Shown here in pieces: positions 8,480 to 16,075 of a stretch of 37,389 nucleotides of DNA. Below the pieces are notes generated by a model. The model did no database searches, was not told the origin of the DNA, and was given only the letters and a program-made list of their open reading frames with translations. Each line of letters starts with the position of its first letter. Position 1 is the first letter of the stretch. The translations under genes and the position numbers were made by a program. Source of the stretch: Marinibacterium sp. (GTDB taxonomy: Bacteria; Pseudomonadota; Alphaproteobacteria; Rhodobacterales; Rhodobacteraceae); the NCBI GenBank assembly GCA_025800215.1, contig JAOXSC010000185.1, positions 1-37,389 of the forward strand. The letters run 5' to 3'.

Positions 8480-11008
8480 TCATTCGCGTGCCCGCAGCAC
8501 CTGCGCGGGCCGGGCCGCCAATGGCCGCCAGGCAAAGCCGAGGCTGGCCAGCATCGTGGCCAGAACCCCGCCCAGGATGATGCCGATGGCCGACGGCCAG
8601 ATCACCGCAAAATCGGTGTCGAGCAGAAAGCGGCTGACCGCCCATCCCCCCGCGATCCCCGCCGCCAGCGCCACCAGACCCGCCGCCGCGCCCAGAAGGG
8701 CTGCGCGCAGGGCAAAGCTCAGCAGGATACGCGCCCGTCGCGCGCCCAGCGTTTTCAGCACGGCCGCTTCATAGGTGCGCGCCCCTTCGCCCGCAGCCGC
8801 GGCCCCGATCAGCACCAGAAACCCGGTCAGTAGTGTCACCGCCGCCCCATAGGACGTGGCCGAGGCGATCCCGCCCAGAATCTCGGCCACCCGGTCGATG
8901 GCATCGCGCACGCGGATGGCGGTGATGTTGGGAAAGGCGTTGGCCAGATCGCGCAGGATCTGTGCTTCGGCGCTGTCTTCGGCATAGACGGTGGCAATAA
9001 AGCTGTGGGGCGCACCGACCAGCGCGCTTTCATTCATGGCCAGCAGAAACCCCATTCCGGCGGTGGAAAAATCAACCTCGCGGAAGGATGTGATTTCGGC
9101 CTCGATGGTGCGGCCAAGGATATTGACGCTCATCCGGTCGCCGATGGTCAGGCCCATTTCGGCGGCCTCTTCCGCGGCAAAGCTGATCTGAGGCGGGCCG
9201 GTGTAGTCGGGCCCCCACCAGCGGCCTTCGGTGACGCGCATGTTGTCGGGCAGGGCACCGGCATAGGTCACGCCACGGTCGCCCTGCAGCACCCAGTGAT
9301 CGCCTGCAACCTCGGACGCGGGGCGGCCGTTGATCCGGGTGATCACCCCGCGCAGCATCGGCGCGCTTTCCATGCGGCTGACGGCGGGATCGGTCCGCAG
9401 ACGCTCGGCAAAGGCGGGCATCTGATCCTTCTGGATGTCCACAAAGAAATAGGATGGCGCGACCTGCGGCAGGTTGCCCGAAATGGCGTTGCGCAGGTTG
9501 CCGTCGATCTGCCCGATGGCGGCCAGCACCGACAGGCCCAGCCCCAGCGACAGAACAACGGCGCCCGCGCCTTCGCGGCTGCCGCTGATGGATGACAGCG
9601 CCCACCGCAGGGCGGGCCGGCCCCGCGCGGCCCCGCGCCCGCTGCGGGCCAGCGCGCGAATGGCAAAGGCCGCCAGCGTCAGTACCACCAGTGCCCCGCT
9701 GAGCCCGCCAAAGGTCCAGAGCGTCAGCATCAGCGCATCGCTGAACACCGCCGCCGCCAGCACCAGCGCGGCCAGCCCAAGCGCCATCGCCAGCAGATAG
9801 CGCGGGGCAGGCAGCATCCGGGCCGATGCCAGCGCATCGCGAAACAGGGTGGCGGCACGCACCTCTTCGGTGCGGGCCAGCGGCCAGAGCGTGAAGATGA
9901 ACGCGGTCAGCGCCCCATAAAGGGCGGCTTCGGCCAGCGGCGCGGGGTAGATGCGGAACACCGCTGGGATCGGCAGCTGTGCTTCGATCAGCGGCGCGAG
10001 CAGCACCGGAAGCCCGGCCCCCAGCCCCAGCCCGATGGCGATGCCACAGGCCGACAGCACCCCGATCTGCAGGAAATAAGTCAGAAAGATGGTCGCGCGA
10101 TCCGCCCCCAGCGTGCGCAGCGTGGCAATCACGCTGGTCTTTTCGGCCAGATAGGATCGCACCGCCGCCGATACGCCCACACCGCCCACCGCCAGACCCG
10201 ACAGGCCGACCAGCACCAGAAACGCGCTCAGCCGGGTGACAAATTCCGCCACCCCCGGCGCACCGTTGCGCGCATCGCGCCAGCGCATGCCGCTGTCGGC
10301 AAAGCGGGCATCGGCATCGGCGCTGATCGCGGCCAGCGCAGCGTCGGGCGGCAGATCCAACCGGTATTTGCTGGAAAACAGCGTTCCGGGCGCCAGCAGG
10401 CCGGAATGCTCAAGCGCCCCTGTGGCCACCAGCGTGCGCGGGCCAAGGCCAAACCCGTCGCCCGCAGCATCGGGTTCACGATCCAGCCGCGCCATCAGCG
10501 CAAAATCCTGTGTGCCGAGGCGGAACCGGTCACCGATGCGCAGCCCCAGCCGGTCGATCAGCACCGGATCCATCACCGCGCCGGGCACCCCGTCTTGCCC
10601 CGCCAGAGCGTCGGACAAGGGCATCGGCGGGCTGAGCCCGACCGTCCCGATCAGCGGATAGGCGGCATCGACGCCCTTGACCTGCGTCAGCGCGCGTTCG
10701 GTGCGGCCATCGCGATCGACCACGGCCAGCGACCGGAAATCCACAATCTCGGACAGGGATGTGGCGGTGTCCTGCATCCAGGCGCGTTCTTCGGGGGACG
10801 CAAACCGATAGGTGAATTCCAGTTCGGCATCGCCCCCCAGCAGGGCGGCGCCTTCGGCGGCCAGCCCCGCTTCGATGCTGGCGCGCACCGATCCCACGGC
10901 AGCAATGGCGGCAACCCCAAGCGCGAGGCAGGCCAGGAACACCCCGAACCCGCGCACCCCGCCGCGCAATTCGCGGCGGGCCAGCCGCGCGGCCTGCCGC
11001 AGGCTCAT
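8480..11008 (-). CDS. FtsX-like ABC transporter permease (YbbP type)
   Basis: An 842-residue inner-membrane permease with FtsX-like arrangement. One membrane segment near residues 20-43 is followed by a large periplasmic region, then a block of membrane segments around 265-385, further segments around 405-455 and 490-510, a second periplasmic region, and a final set of helices near 720-830. Together with the ATPase gene that overlaps its start it forms the YbbAP-type complex, whose role is thought to concern envelope lipids or lipoproteins but is not firmly established. Start: ATG complement at 11006-11008 overlaps the TGA of the upstream ATPase (ATGA), indicating translational coupling. It ends 4 bases past nsrR, tail to tail. 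Confidence 0.9.
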   Translation of the reverse strand: MSLRQAARLARRELRGGVRGFGVFLACLALGVAAIAAVGSVRASIEAGLAAEGAALLGGDAELEFTYRFASPEERAWMQDTATSLSEIVDFRSLAVVDRDGRTERALTQVKGVDAAYPLIGTVGLSPPMPLSDALAGQDGVPGAVMDPVLIDRLGLRIGDRFRLGTQDFALMARLDREPDAAGDGFGLGPRTLVATGALEHSGLLAPGTLFSSKYRLDLPPDAALAAISADADARFADSGMRWRDARNGAPGVAEFVTRLSAFLVLVGLSGLAVGGVGVSAAVRSYLAEKTSVIATLRTLGADRATIFLTYFLQIGVLSACGIAIGLGLGAGLPVLLAPLIEAQLPIPAVFRIYPAPLAEAALYGALTAFIFTLWPLARTEEVRAATLFRDALASARMLPAPRYLLAMALGLAALVLAAAVFSDALMLTLWTFGGLSGALVVLTLAAFAIRALARSGRGAARGRPALRWALSSISGSREGAGAVVLSLGLGLSVLAAIGQIDGNLRNAISGNLPQVAPSYFFVDIQKDQMPAFAERLRTDPAVSRMESAPMLRGVITRINGRPASEVAGDHWVLQGDRGVTYAGALPDNMRVTEGRWWGPDYTGPPQISFAAEEAAEMGLTIGDRMSVNILGRTIEAEITSFREVDFSTAGMGFLLAMNESALVGAPHSFIATVYAEDSAEAQILRDLANAFPNITAIRVRDAIDRVAEILGGIASATSYGAAVTLLTGFLVLIGAAAAGEGARTYEAAVLKTLGARRARILLSFALRAALLGAAAGLVALAAGIAGGWAVSRFLLDTDFAVIWPSAIGIILGGVLATMLASLGFAWRPLAARPAQVLRARE

Positions 11009-11700
11009 TCGGCGGCCCTTTCGCGGGCAGGGTCGGCGATGCGCCCGTCCCGCAGGCGGATCACCCGATCACAGCGCCGGGCCAGTTCGTTGGAATGGGT
11101 CACCAGCACCAGCGTCGCGCCGTGCCGGTCGCGCAGGTCAAACAGAAGATCCATGATCATCGCCCCATTGGCCGCGTCAAGATTGCCGGTGGGTTCATCG
11201 GCCAGCAGGATCTGCGGGCGCGGCGCCGATGCCCGCGCCAGTGCCACCCGCTGCTGCTCGCCTCCCGACATCTGCGCCGGGTAGTGGTCGGCCCGGTGGC
11301 CCAGCCCCACGGCGTCCAGCTCGGCCTGTGCGCGGGCAAAGGCATCGCGGTGGCCTGCCAGCTCGAGCGGGGTGGCGACATTTTCCAGCGCCGTCATGGT
11401 GGGGATGAGGTGAAAGCTCTGAAACACCACGCCCATATGGTCGCGGCGAAAGCGGGCCAGCGTGTCTTCGTCCATGGCCGTCAGATCCTGACCAAGCGCG
11501 CGGATCGTCCCGCCGGTGGCCTGTTCCAGCCCGCCCATCAGCATCAGCAGCGATGACTTGCCCGACCCGGACGGCCCGATCAGCCCCAGCGTTTCGCCGC
11601 GCGTCACGTCCAGGGTGATCCCGTGCAGAATATCAATGCGCCCGGCATTGCCATTCAGCGCCAATGCGGCATCTTGAAGGGACAGGATCGGATCAGACAT
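11005..11700 (-). CDS. ABC transporter ATP-binding protein (YbbA type)
   Basis: A 231-residue ATPase of the LolD/MacB-like family. Walker A is GPSGSGKSS (42-50), the Q-loop region is VVFQSFHL, the signature is MSGGEQQ (144-150) and Walker B is LLADEP (165-170). It pairs with the FtsX-like permease that begins in its stop codon. The start at 11700 is chosen because MSDPILSLQ begins the conserved first strand; the open frame to 11838 lies in the divergent esterase gene. The start is only 52 bases from the esterase start on the other strand, so the two share a promoter region. The same arrangement (tesA divergent from ybbA-ybbP) occurs in Escherichia coli. Confidence 0.93.
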   Translation of the reverse strand: MSDPILSLQDAALALNGNAGRIDILHGITLDVTRGETLGLIGPSGSGKSSLLMLMGGLEQATGGTIRALGQDLTAMDEDTLARFRRDHMGVVFQSFHLIPTMTALENVATPLELAGHRDAFARAQAELDAVGLGHRADHYPAQMSGGEQQRVALARASAPRPQILLADEPTGNLDAANGAMIMDLLFDLRDRHGATLVLVTHSNELARRCDRVIRLRDGRIADPARERAAE

Positions 11701-11752
11701 GGGCCGGTCTTTCACAAAGCTACCTTTGGGTCGATATGGAGCATTGCCGGGG

Positions 11753-12403
11753 ATGCGCAAGGTATGGATGTCTTTGGGGCGGGTCGCGGCTCTGATCATG
11801 GGGCTGGCGGGCGCGGTGTCTGCCCAAACAGTGACCATTGCGGCGCTTGGCGACAGCCTGACCCAGGGCTATGGGCTGGCACCTCAGGACGGGTTCGTGG
11901 CCCAGCTCGAAGCGCGCCTGAAGGCGCAGGGCCGGGATGTGACGCTGATCAATGCGGGGGTGTCGGGCGACACCAGCCAGGGTGGTGCCGCGCGGGTGGG
12001 CTGGACGCTGACGCCGGATGTGGATGCGCTGATCGTGGCGCTTGGGGCCAATGACGTGCTGCGGGGGGTGGATCCGGCGGTGACGCGGGCCAATCTGGAT
12101 CAGATCCTGCAGACTGCAGGGGCGGCCGGGGTCGAGGTTCTGCTGATGGGCTTTGCCGCGCCGGGCAATTACGGGGCCGATTACAAGGCGCAGTTCGATG
12201 CGATCTATCCCGATCTCGCGCAGGCCCATGGCGTGGCGCTGGCCGACAGTTTCTTTGCCGGGTTCGGCGCGCGGGCCGACGACCCTGCTCAGCTGGCGGC
12301 GTTGCTGCAGCCTGACGGGCTGCATCCCAATGCCACGGGTGTGGCGCTGATCGTGGATGGGCTGGTGGCCGATGTGACGGCGCTGGCTGACCGGGCACGC
12401 TGA
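11753..12403 (+). CDS. tesA: Secreted GDSL arylesterase / lysophospholipase, TesA-like
   Basis: A 216-residue SGNH hydrolase that cleaves acyl esters or thioesters, probably in the periplasm. The catalytic Ser is in GDSLTQGYG (S35), block II is NAGVSGDTSQGG, block III is GAND (98-101) and block V is DGLHPN with catalytic Asp188 and His191. Residues 1-24 form a signal peptide ending AVSA before QTVTI. The start at 11753 gives a good signal peptide, with GGAG about 12 bases upstream; 11768 is an alternative, and the longer frame from 11699 is not supported. It is divergent from the YbbA/YbbP genes, a pairing also known in enterobacteria, and the SRAP gene follows after 3 bases. Confidence 0.9.
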   Translation: MRKVWMSLGRVAALIMGLAGAVSAQTVTIAALGDSLTQGYGLAPQDGFVAQLEARLKAQGRDVTLINAGVSGDTSQGGAARVGWTLTPDVDALIVALGANDVLRGVDPAVTRANLDQILQTAGAAGVEVLLMGFAAPGNYGADYKAQFDAIYPDLAQAHGVALADSFFAGFGARADDPAQLAALLQPDGLHPNATGVALIVDGLVADVTALADRAR

Positions 12404-12406
12404 TCC

Positions 12407-13015
12407 GTGCCGGGCCGTGTGTTCCTGACCCGGCCCATGGCGGATCTGGCGGATCTGTTGGGTGCATCCGCAGATCCGGTCGCAGACGAACCACCCCGCC
12501 GCAACATCGCGCCGGGGCAGATGGTGGTGACGCTGACCGCGCAGGGGCTGCGGCGCATGCGGTGGGGGATCATCCCCGTGGGCCGGGTGAATGCGCGCGG
12601 GCGCCCGGTGATGGACACCATCGTGAACGCACGATCCGAAACGCTGTTCGACAAATCGGCCTTTGCCGGTGTCGGGCGGGCCGTTGTGCCGGTGGATGGC
12701 TGGTATGAATGGACGGGTAAGACGCGGCGCAAACAGGCCTGGCGCCTGCGTCCGACAGATGGCGGGGTGTTGTGCTTTGCGGCCATCACCGATCGCTGGA
12801 CGGCCCCCGGCGGGCAGGTGGTGGATCAGGTCGCCACGGTGACCTGTGCGCCCAATGGAGACGTGTCCCCGATCCATGACCGTATGGCGGTGGTGCTGGA
12901 TCGGGCGGATCTCGATCTGTGGCTGAGCGGGTCCGAAGACGAGGTCGGGCCGCTGCTGCGGCCCTGGCCGGATGGGCGCCTGATCACCGAGCGGGTCGCG
13001 GATCCGGCACCCTGA
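12407..13015 (+). CDS. SRAP-family (HMCES/YedK-like) protein with Pro at position 2
   Basis: A 202-residue member of the SOS-response-associated peptidase family, which protects abasic sites in single-stranded DNA through a covalent link to Cys2. The family active-site residues are present: N74 in NARSET, E101 in DGWYEW and H157 in SPIHDRM, plus RRNIAPGQ. The start is GTG at 12407, so the N-terminus reads M-P-G-R where the family has M-C-G-R: the DNA-linking Cys is replaced by Pro. No other Cys is near the N-terminus. The ATG at 12437 would delete the conserved GRxxLTRP strand and is rejected. It is 3 bases behind tesA with no clear ribosome site of its own, so it is probably coupled to it. 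Confidence 0.88.
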   Translation: MPGRVFLTRPMADLADLLGASADPVADEPPRRNIAPGQMVVTLTAQGLRRMRWGIIPVGRVNARGRPVMDTIVNARSETLFDKSAFAGVGRAVVPVDGWYEWTGKTRRKQAWRLRPTDGGVLCFAAITDRWTAPGGQVVDQVATVTCAPNGDVSPIHDRMAVVLDRADLDLWLSGSEDEVGPLLRPWPDGRLITERVADPAP

Positions 13016-13021
13016 GCCGGG

Positions 13022-13582
13022 TCAGAGCACCGTGACCGTGGTGCCCACGGGCACACGTTCATAAAGGTCGATCACATGCTCGTTCAGCATGCGGATACAG
13101 CCATTGGATGCCGCGCTGCCGATGGTGTGGGGGGCGGTGGTGCCATGGATGCGGAAATAGGTGTCGCGCCCGTTCTGGAACAGATAAAGCGCGCGCGCGC
13201 CCAGCGGATTTCCCGGACCGCCCGGCTGGATGTAGTCATTGCCAACGAATTTCGAATAGGCCACCGGATCGCGCTCGATCATGTCATTGGTCGGGCGCCA
13301 GGTGGGCCACTCCTTTTTGACCGAAATGGTCGCGGTGCCGGTGAATTCCAGCCCGGCCTTGCCGACGCCCACGCCATAGCGCATCGCTTTGCGCGGTTCG
13401 GTCACATAGTACAGATAGAAGGACCGCGGCACGACATAGAGATGGCCGGGGGTCAGGTTGCTGTTTACACGCACCTCACGCGGGGTCGGGTCGAATTCGA
13501 CAGCGGCCGAAGCAAGGCCGGGCAGCAGCGTGGCGGTTGCGCCCGCTCCGGCGGCGGCGATGAATGAGCGGCGTGAAAACAT
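13022..13582 (-). CDS. L,D-transpeptidase (YkuD domain) with Tat-type signal
   Basis: A 186-residue periplasmic enzyme that makes or edits peptidoglycan cross-links, or attaches proteins to peptidoglycan. The YkuD catalytic motif spans H146 (in HGTTAPHTIG) to C162 (in SNGCIRM). The N-terminus has SRRSFIAAAG followed by a hydrophobic segment ending SAA near residue 27, which fits a twin-arginine signal. The start at 13582 is set by this signal; the longer frame to 13678 is not supported. It converges on the SRAP gene with 6 bases between. The N-terminal half includes the VKKEWPTWRPT segment usual in alphaproteobacterial members. Confidence 0.92.
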   Translation of the reverse strand: MFSRRSFIAAAGAGATATLLPGLASAAVEFDPTPREVRVNSNLTPGHLYVVPRSFYLYYVTEPRKAMRYGVGVGKAGLEFTGTATISVKKEWPTWRPTNDMIERDPVAYSKFVGNDYIQPGGPGNPLGARALYLFQNGRDTYFRIHGTTAPHTIGSAASNGCIRMLNEHVIDLYERVPVGTTVTVL

Positions 13583-13701
13583 GGTCGTCTCTCGGATCGT
13601 TACGGGCAAAGTACTGCAGGCATTGTCTGAACAACCGTTGGGGAGGGTCAAGTCACAACTCTGTGCCGCAGTTAGCAAGGGGTAAATCCCTGGTCAGGTG
13701 T

Positions 13702-13739
13702 GGCGCGGGCGCATCCCCCATAAGGGACGCGCCCGCGCC
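13702..13739 (-). terminator. Strong GC hairpin downstream of the cold-shock gene
   Basis: GGCGCGGGCGC (13702-13712) and TCCC (13714-13717) pair with GGGA (13724-13727) and GCGCCCGCGCC (13729-13739): 15 base pairs with one mismatch and a 6-base loop. It lies 46 bases past the cold-shock stop codon on the minus strand. There is no T run, so termination may need Rho or the hairpin may protect the mRNA 3' end. Confidence 0.6.
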
Positions 13740-13785
13740 GAACGTCATGGATTACGCCGATCAGGGCGCAAAATCAGGGTCCTGA

Positions 13786-13992
13786 TCAGACCAGTTCGAG
13801 ATCGGTCGCGCTTTCGCGGCCGTCCCGGCCGGTGCGGATCTCGAACGTCACTTTCTGGTTGTCGGCAAGGCCGGTGAGGCCCGAGCGCTCAACCGCGCTG
13901 ATGTGGACAAAGATGTCCTTGCCGCCGCCTTCAGGGGCGATAAAGCCGTAGCCTTTGGTGGTGTTGAACCATTTCACGGTGCCGCTGGCCAT
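13786..13992 (-). CDS. cspA: Cold-shock-domain protein (CspA family)
   Basis: A 68-residue single cold-shock domain that binds single-stranded nucleic acid and melts RNA structure. RNP1 is KGYGFI and RNP2 is DIFVHIS, after the [12 protein letters not shown] strand. The ATG at 13992 has CAGGAGA 9 bases upstream. About 250 bases without a gene separate it from the divergent thioesterase (13993-14242). That gap should hold both promoters and a leader for this mRNA, as is common for csp genes, but I see no motif there that I can name. A strong hairpin follows the gene. Confidence 0.96.
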   Translation of the reverse strand: MASGTVKWFNTTKGYGFIAPEGGGKDIFVHISAVERSGLTGLADNQKVTFEIRTGRDGRESATDLELV

Positions 13993-14242
13993 CCGCGTGT
14001 CTCCTGTTTGCTATGCCATCCGCAGACTGCGATGACCTGGCCGTCAGTCGAATCGAAGACTGCGGCCGAACGGAAACAGTGGGTCGATAGAAAGAATAGG
14101 CAGCGAAGATATGGGCCAACATGGCCTTTGTCGCAAGGGCATCACGCGCTTCGGGGTGACCTATTTTCGGCCAGCAAGTCCCTTGCAGCAGGGGCATGCA
14201 TTGGTCAGGGTAGGCTAAGCTACTGATGACAAAGGGGACAGC

Positions 14243-14665
14243 ATGCAGGACGATGCGCCACGGGGGGAGCTGACATTGCGGACGCTGGCGATGCCGGCGG
14301 ATGTGAATGTGAACGGGGATATTTTCGGGGGCTGGGTGCTCAGCCAGATGGATATTGCCGCAGGGATCGTTGCGGGGGAACGCGCGCAGGGCCGTGTGGC
14401 GACGGTTGCGATTGATGCCATGAAATTCATCCGCCCGGTTCATGTGGGCGATGTGCTGTGCATCTATGCCAGCGTGGATCGGGTGGGGACCAGCTCTATG
14501 GGCATCTGGCTGGAAGCCTGGGTGCTGCGCGATCGCTATGGCACCCGCGAAAAGGTGACCGAGGCGAATTTCACCTTTGTCGCCATCGACGACACAGGCC
14601 GCCCGCGAACCGTGCCCGAGGCGCGCAGGATCGCAGAGCCCGGTCCGGGCGGCGAACCGGGGTGA
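14243..14665 (+). CDS. Acyl-CoA thioesterase, YciA-like hotdog fold
   Basis: A 140-residue hotdog-fold enzyme that hydrolyses acyl-CoA esters. Visible family features are NVNGDIFGGWVLSQMD with the active-site Asp, the helix ending AGIVAGERA, the strand VATVAIDAMKFIRPVHVGD, and the late strand KVTEANFTFVAID. Length and motifs match YciA and related broad-specificity thioesterases that act as hexamers. ATG at 14243 follows AAAGGGGA by 5 bases. It is divergent from the cold-shock gene and is not clearly part of an operon. The substrate chain length cannot be predicted. Confidence 0.9.
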   Translation: MQDDAPRGELTLRTLAMPADVNVNGDIFGGWVLSQMDIAAGIVAGERAQGRVATVAIDAMKFIRPVHVGDVLCIYASVDRVGTSSMGIWLEAWVLRDRYGTREKVTEANFTFVAIDDTGRPRTVPEARRIAEPGPGGEPG

Positions 14666-14707
14666 TCAGGCGGCAATCTTGCGGCGCTGCAATCCTGACC
14701 CCTGATC
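14664..14707 (+). terminator. Possible hairpin at the thioesterase stop
   Basis: GATCAGG (14664-14670), overlapping the stop codon, pairs with CCTGATC (14701-14707), and inside it TTGC and GCAA can form a second short stem. There is no T tract, so this is weak evidence for termination. The rest of the gap to 14891 shows no gene. Confidence 0.25.
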
Positions 14708-14891
14708 CGATTTGCGTCTGATCTAACGCTGCCGGGGATTGAGTTCGGCGCCCGGATCACGCAAATTCGGCGCGCGTGCGTGCGGCATGCCGACATCCCG
14801 TTTGGCGGTGGCTTTGGGCGTCGGACCTGACTTGTGCTGCTCAAACACGCCAGTCCGACAGGTGGCTGATCACGAAGGAAACTGGGGCCTC

Positions 14892-15923
14892 ATGAAACTT
14901 GTCTGCCATATCGGCACGCCGAAGACCGCGACGACCTATCTGCAAAAGGCGCTCTATACCAACCGGCCATGGCTTTTGAAGCATGGGGTGGTCTACCCCG
15001 ATCTGGATTCGGTTGATGCCAATCACATCACGCTGTTCTATGCCTCGGCGATCGAACTGCACCCCTTTGCCATCGGCCACGGGATCAAGACCAGCCGCGA
15101 TCAGGCCGCCTATCGTCAAAAGATCGACGATATGCTCGGCCGGGCCGTTCGAAAGCATCAACGCCGCTGCCATACCATGGTTGTGTCGTCGGAAAACCTG
15201 ACCGGCAACATGCAGGGCGATGAAGTCGGCAACCTTGCGCAGCTTCTCAGGCGCCATTTTGACGACATCGAAATCGTGCTTTACCTGCGCCGCCAGGAAG
15301 AGGCGATCCTGAGCATGTATGCCGAACATATGCGCCGGGGGTTCAGTGCCCTGCGCATCGAAAGCTTCATCGGCAATTGCCTGCGCACCCCCAGTGCGCT
15401 GCCCTATCTGCGCTATCGGCCGCTGATCGAAAACTGGACCGCGCATTTCGGCCGTGCATCGCTGCGTGTGCGCCTGTTTGACCGTGATCGCATGCTGGGT
15501 GGCGACATCCTGCAGGATGTTCTGGGTCGCGCCTGCCCCGGGCAGGTCTTCGACTATGGATCCGCCGAACCGGTGGGGCGGGAAAACCCCGCGCTGTCGG
15601 CGCAGGCGCTGGAATATCTGCGCGCCATGCAGCCGCATATCCCCTTTGCCCGCAATGGCAGACCCAACCCGCAGCGCGCGGCGTTGGCGGACCGGATTTC
15701 CCAGCTGCCCACCGAACCCCGCGCGGTGCTGTCGGGTGCCCACCGGGCCAAGATTCACGACGCATATCAGGCCGGAAATGCCTGGGTGCATCGTGAATGG
15801 TTCGCGGATGAAGACGAAAACTGGTTCGACATGGGCCCCGCGATTGACCCTGCCGAAAAGGGCAACATGCACAAGATCAACAGCAAGCGGTTCGCCGAGT
15901 TCACGAAGACCCTGTTTTTGTAG
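14892..15923 (+). CDS. Sulfotransferase-like P-loop protein
   Basis: A 343-residue protein beginning MKLVCHIGTPKTATTYLQ. The GTPKTATT segment (8-15) resembles the 5'-phosphosulfate loop of sulfotransferases that use PAPS, and residues 90-135 (MVVSSENLTGN, then a strand and YLRRQEEAILSMY) resemble the 3'-phosphate-binding Ser/Arg region. This suggests transfer of sulfate to a carbohydrate or small molecule, or a related glycan-linked role; no membrane segment is seen. The start at 14892 is the ATG just before the P-loop strand; upstream codons in frame to 14739 are not family-like. It stands alone between a thioesterase and an oppositely oriented operon. Family assignment is fair; the substrate is unknown. 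Confidence 0.7.
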   Translation: MKLVCHIGTPKTATTYLQKALYTNRPWLLKHGVVYPDLDSVDANHITLFYASAIELHPFAIGHGIKTSRDQAAYRQKIDDMLGRAVRKHQRRCHTMVVSSENLTGNMQGDEVGNLAQLLRRHFDDIEIVLYLRRQEEAILSMYAEHMRRGFSALRIESFIGNCLRTPSALPYLRYRPLIENWTAHFGRASLRVRLFDRDRMLGGDILQDVLGRACPGQVFDYGSAEPVGRENPALSAQALEYLRAMQPHIPFARNGRPNPQRAALADRISQLPTEPRAVLSGAHRAKIHDAYQAGNAWVHREWFADEDENWFDMGPAIDPAEKGNMHKINSKRFAEFTKTLFL

Positions 15924-15969
15924 GGCAGGCACGGGAAAAACACGGGCTACTTGTTACGCGCGCGGCGGG

Positions 15970-15985
15970 GGTACAACGGTGTACC
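15970..15985. terminator. Weak hairpin in a convergent gap
   Basis: GGTAC (15970-15974) pairs with GTACC (15981-15985) over a 6-base loop, inside GC-rich flanks. It is the only dyad I see in the 152-base gap between the sulfotransferase-like gene and the convergent flavoprotein. Weak, with no T run. Confidence 0.25.
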
Positions 15986-16075
15986 GCGCAGGTCCGTGTC
16001 TAGGATGCGCGGCATTCGATGTAAATTTGTTCCGGACCGGCTGGTTAACGGCCCTGGGCTGGATAACGGCAGGGG

